A DNA stretch of 64,000 nucleotides from Natronosalvus amylolyticus. GTDB lineage: Archaea > Halobacteriota > Halobacteria > Halobacteriales > Natrialbaceae. Below, piece after piece: positions 61,065 to 64,000 of the stretch (position 1 is the stretch's first letter; every line of letters begins with the position of its first letter). Made by a program: the position numbers and the translations under genes. A model generated the notes under the pieces. The model did no database searches, was not told where the DNA came from, and saw only the letters and a list, made by a program, of their open reading frames with translations. The stretch lies in the NCBI RefSeq assembly GCF_024298845.1, contig NZ_CP101159.1, positions 1 to 64,000 of the forward strand, given 5' to 3'.

Positions 61065-64000
61065 CTATTCCTCGAGTATCCCTTGGTGATCCAGTTTGAG
61101 TCCCTCGTAACACCGGACAAGCTCACCGTCACGTCGCTCCGTTATTCGATTGAGCTCGATGTGGTTGCCTAACCGACGGGCAAACCAGCTCTTGCCATCC
61201 GGATCAATGTCATGCTGTTTTGCCCACTGTTCATAGCAATCGTAGACAGTGCCAGCAGCGACCGTACTGGTCGGCTCTTCGCTGAGAAACAGACTTACAA
61301 ATCGCCCAACAACTGCATCCGCATCATCAGCAATCTCTGCTAGTAGTAGTTCGCTGGGATCGAACGAAAGTTCCTCTTCATCACTACACCCAATAGGTGA
61401 ATCATCGTCATCGTATTCGAGTAGTGTTTCAAGTGCGGCAGTCTCCCCATCTCTATAGACGGCCGGTTGACCATCGGTTCGAAGGACGACGATGGAATAG
61501 TTATCAGAACCATAGCCGGGGTAGGAAAACTCAGCTTCAGGAACAAACGGCTCCATGATTCGAGTCCACTTCTTCGAGAACGACTCTTTCGAGTCATAGA
61601 CATACTGTACACCCTGTTCGGAGACGACGTACTCACCAGATGTTTGATCGTAGCTGTACACTGCTGGTACGTGGTCTCTCGAGAGTTCGGCTATCGATGC
61701 GGTCTCTATGAGAGTCTTACCCTGGCCGTTCTCCAAGACGAGGCGTCCATGCTCCCGTTTCCAGACCGTCTGTGCACTGTGTTCCGTAACTGGTCGAACT
61801 GCTGTTACGCCACCGGTGGCTGTTGCACCGCCGTTGAACGAGAGAGCCTGGTCCTTCGTGTATAATCGAATCTCACCGGTCGACAGTTCTCGAACAGGCG
61901 ATGAGAGTATTCCAGTAACCCGATCTGCCCAGTACATCTCTGGTTCGTCGGCTTCGACAACGAAGACGGGATGTTCACCGGCGTCCTGTGCCTTTCGAAG
62001 ATTTGCCAGGACTTGTGCTGGATTCTCAGGAGTCGTCGTTTCTACCTCGATCGCAAAGGTCTGTTCACAGTCAGGGTGAACTGCCCTCGCGTCTGGCTGT
62101 TCGCTCCCATCCTGTTTTGGGATCGAAACTGTACAACCGATCTTCGTGAGTGCAGCCTCAATCTGTCTGATCGCCTCATCGTGGCGGATACTACCCGATG
62201 TCCGACTTGAACCAGTATCCGGTGCTACGATCGATTCCCCAGCAGCTGTGAGTCGAACGACGATGTCACGAGTGGTCTGACTCAAGTCCACCTCGAGAAG
62301 ACGCGACTGTCGACGGACAGCAGCTATTTCCTCGTGGGTTGGTGGTTCGGCATCCACTCCAGCAAAGGCCGTTTGCAGCTCTGTGTCCACTACTTTCGCA
62401 TCCACCCACCCATTGTCTTCGCGACAGTCCTCTCGTAACTGTATATTTCGAATAACATGAACGAGTGCGTGATCTAGGTCTGAACTGTCCACACCGAGGA
62501 TGTCTTGGAGTGAGACTGGAACGTCAGCAAATGACGTTGTCGACTCACGAACGCCAAATTCTCGGCGCGTACGGCCGTGGACTCGAGACAGCGCCTCCTG
62601 GAACTCTTGCTCTTCGCCTACAGAAAGTGGATCATCACTCTCTGGGTGACCAGCGGGGATCGGGAGTGGCTTGATGCTGAACGGATACGGACCCGTCTCT
62701 CCAAACACAGGGCTCGGGAGTTGGGTAATCCACTCACCCCGAGGCAGTGAACGCACCCGGTTCGCGAAGGCTGTCGGATCGAGGTCCTCGTGAGCCATCG
62801 CCCGTGCCAACTCACGATCGACGTTCACTTTGCCAAGGATCGGACTTCCAATGTTGTTGAGCGCGTTCAGGTACACGCGTCGGCCACCCTCTGCTTGCAT
62901 CTGCTCTGGGAACTGCATCGACAATCCCACTGAGAGACGGAAACTGCGTCCTTTCTCGAGCAAGTCGTTGAGCACGTCAGAAACGACAACGGAGGCAGCC
63001 TCGTCGATAAGGAGGTTTACGACATAGTCATCCGGTCGTTGATTGAGGTTGTCTTCGTGTGTCCTGAGCGCATCCTCGAGAGAGGTGAGGATAACGCCGG
63101 TCACCATCCGTGCAGCATCTTCGCGTAGGTCGCCGAGGTCGAACAGAATAATCTGGTTGGTGTCGAGAAGCTCTCTGAAGTCGAATTGTGGATCCGTGTT
63201 GTTGAAGATTCTCCGAAGGTGTGAGTCCTGCGAGATGTACGCGAATCGGTTACTGACCCCACCCATGATGTTCGCGAACGTCCGACCGTCAGACTGGAGC
63301 TGGCGGCGTATTGTTCGCGTGACCTCTGGATCGATCGATTTCGGGATTGCGTCTTCCTGAGGATTTGGCGGGCCAGCCTGCCAGAGTTGATCAAGGGCAT
63401 GCTCGAGCTGATGGTGGGCGAAGTAGTCCTCAGAAGCACGGTGACGTCCGTTTTCCCGGCCGTACTTCTCGTCGAACAGGGCTTTGATCAACGCCTCGAT
63501 CAGGAGCGGAGAGGCAGTCGCCCGTTCGTACCGATCACGACCCATGACCAGTTTCAGAATTTCTTCGTAGTGATCGACTTTCCGTTGGACAGTATCGACA
63601 CGCCGTTGCCCGTGTGAGAGTCCAGGCGTGAGGTTGAAAAACGAAAACCCAGGAAGCGTATCCGGTACCGAGAAGTGAAGGACGTTCTCCTCGAGATCAT
63701 CGACTCCGAAGCGCCGAGCGTGAGCCCGAAGGTAGTTTTCAGTCATTCCATCGCCTTTCGGATCGACGAGGATTATCGGCCCATCAGTACTCTCATACAG
63801 TGAGAGCACATCGTTGATCAATGCCTTCGATTTCCCGGCACCAGTGGTCGCTGCTCGAAGGTAATGCGTCGGAAGCAACGGTGGAGGGATTCGTGTTGGC
63901 TCACTTTCTGGTGACCCGTTCTCATCAATCGCATACCCGATAGCCATTCCCTCTCGGAATTGATCCATCAAGTCCGGGTTCGGACGTGGCAATGGGTTTC
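61065..64000 (-). CDS. VirD4/TraG-like coupling ATPase with nuclease-like domain (partial)
   Basis: The frame is open at the window end, so the first residues are missing; about 977 are present. Walker A is TTGAGKSKAL early, Walker B is VNLLIDEAASV near residue 345, and PLLPTHYLRAATTG, ILVDPKGDG and FRLSVGLSMQFPEQM are typical of VirD4/TraG-type conjugative ATPases. A later region (EQPDARAVHPDCEQTFAIEV) has a PD-(D/E)XK-like pattern with Glu in place of Lys. The C-terminal 300 residues include several winged-helix-like parts. It probably pumps DNA in plasmid transfer, a role inferred from the ATPase family. Confidence 0.85.
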   Translation of the reverse strand, partial: NPLPRPNPDLMDQFREGMAIGYAIDENGSPESEPTRIPPPLLPTHYLRAATTGAGKSKALINDVLSLYESTDGPIILVDPKGDGMTENYLRAHARRFGVDDLEENVLHFSVPDTLPGFSFFNLTPGLSHGQRRVDTVQRKVDHYEEILKLVMGRDRYERATASPLLIEALIKALFDEKYGRENGRHRASEDYFAHHQLEHALDQLWQAGPPNPQEDAIPKSIDPEVTRTIRRQLQSDGRTFANIMGGVSNRFAYISQDSHLRRIFNNTDPQFDFRELLDTNQIILFDLGDLREDAARMVTGVILTSLEDALRTHEDNLNQRPDDYVVNLLIDEAASVVVSDVLNDLLEKGRSFRLSVGLSMQFPEQMQAEGGRRVYLNALNNIGSPILGKVNVDRELARAMAHEDLDPTAFANRVRSLPRGEWITQLPSPVFGETGPYPFSIKPLPIPAGHPESDDPLSVGEEQEFQEALSRVHGRTRREFGVRESTTSFADVPVSLQDILGVDSSDLDHALVHVIRNIQLREDCREDNGWVDAKVVDTELQTAFAGVDAEPPTHEEIAAVRRQSRLLEVDLSQTTRDIVVRLTAAGESIVAPDTGSSRTSGSIRHDEAIRQIEAALTKIGCTVSIPKQDGSEQPDARAVHPDCEQTFAIEVETTTPENPAQVLANLRKAQDAGEHPVFVVEADEPEMYWADRVTGILSSPVRELSTGEIRLYTKDQALSFNGGATATGGVTAVRPVTEHSAQTVWKREHGRLVLENGQGKTLIETASIAELSRDHVPAVYSYDQTSGEYVVSEQGVQYVYDSKESFSKKWTRIMEPFVPEAEFSYPGYGSDNYSIVVLRTDGQPAVYRDGETAALETLLEYDDDDSPIGCSDEEELSFDPSELLLAEIADDADAVVGRFVSLFLSEEPTSTVAAGTVYDCYEQWAKQHDIDPDGKSWFARRLGNHIELNRITERRDGELVRCYEGLKLDHQGILEE

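Noticed and set aside
60650-61132. 160-residue minus-strand frame between the VirD4-like and primase-like genes
   Set aside because: It overlaps the end of the VirD4-like gene by 68 bp, has Arg/Ser/Gly-rich non-haloarchaeal composition, and covers a region with operator-like repeats.

Overview
The window is DNA of a halophilic archaeon (class Halobacteria), almost certainly from a plasmid or megaplasmid. The evidence is the acidic, Asp/Glu-rich predicted proteins, archaeal Orc1/Cdc6 initiators with ORB-type origin repeats, a transcription factor B (TFB), Tat signal peptides, and many TATA boxes about 25-29 bp upstream of start codons, which is the leaderless promoter pattern. No rRNA, tRNA or CRISPR array was seen. 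Partition, replication, toxin-antitoxin, conjugation-like and defence genes, mixed with many decayed genes and duplicated fragments, are typical of haloarchaeal accessory replicons. The genus cannot be named from the sequence.

Layout. 0-1.6 kb: a ParA partition module with an array of 8-bp repeats as candidate centromere and a small DNA-binding-like partner that recurs at 7.2 kb. 1.8-6.7 kb: a giant GHKL-ATPase/DUF3883 protein. 7.5-9.7 kb: an operon of a TIR-domain protein, a membrane protein and a hypothetical protein. 10.3-12.7 kb: a complete Orc1/Cdc6 gene with a dense ORB origin. 12.9-14.6 kb: a translationally coupled winged-helix/nucleotidyltransferase pair. 14.7-21.6 kb: small genes including unlisted short ORFs, HEPN-like, PD-(D/E)XK-like and Mrr-like genes, a decayed PCNA gene and a 125-bp MITE. 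21.9-27.2 kb: a plasmid gene block (zinc-finger proteins, TFB, SWIM protein) around a second, dead origin with a frameshifted Orc1/Cdc6 gene. 27.6-30.4 kb: a Ski2-like helicase fused to a nuclease-like domain. 31.3-46.3 kb: an enlarged type III restriction-modification island with uncharacterised companions. 46.6-64 kb: more plasmid backbone (ArdC-like metalloprotease, PadR regulator, MazF-like toxin pair, RPA-like protein, ComEC-like beta-lactamase-fold protein with DUF3006, a primase-like protein and a VirD4-like ATPase cut by the window end).

Two signals stand out. First, 10-bp arms facing each other across 20-22 bp recur as dispersed paired inverted repeats: TTAACCAACA/TGTTGGTTAA three times and GTTACCCCAC/GTGGGGTAAC four times, plus a GTGTTAC-type relative. 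They look like operators or replicon-specific sites for regulators encoded here. Second, the 31-42 kb island couples an HhH-fused type III Mod and a Res helicase-nuclease to two translationally coupled proteins, one with a zinc ribbon and a VDTK nuclease-like motif, and to a convergent two-gene operon. This is the best candidate for an undescribed defence system. Function calls come from reading motifs and remembered families; no database search was run.
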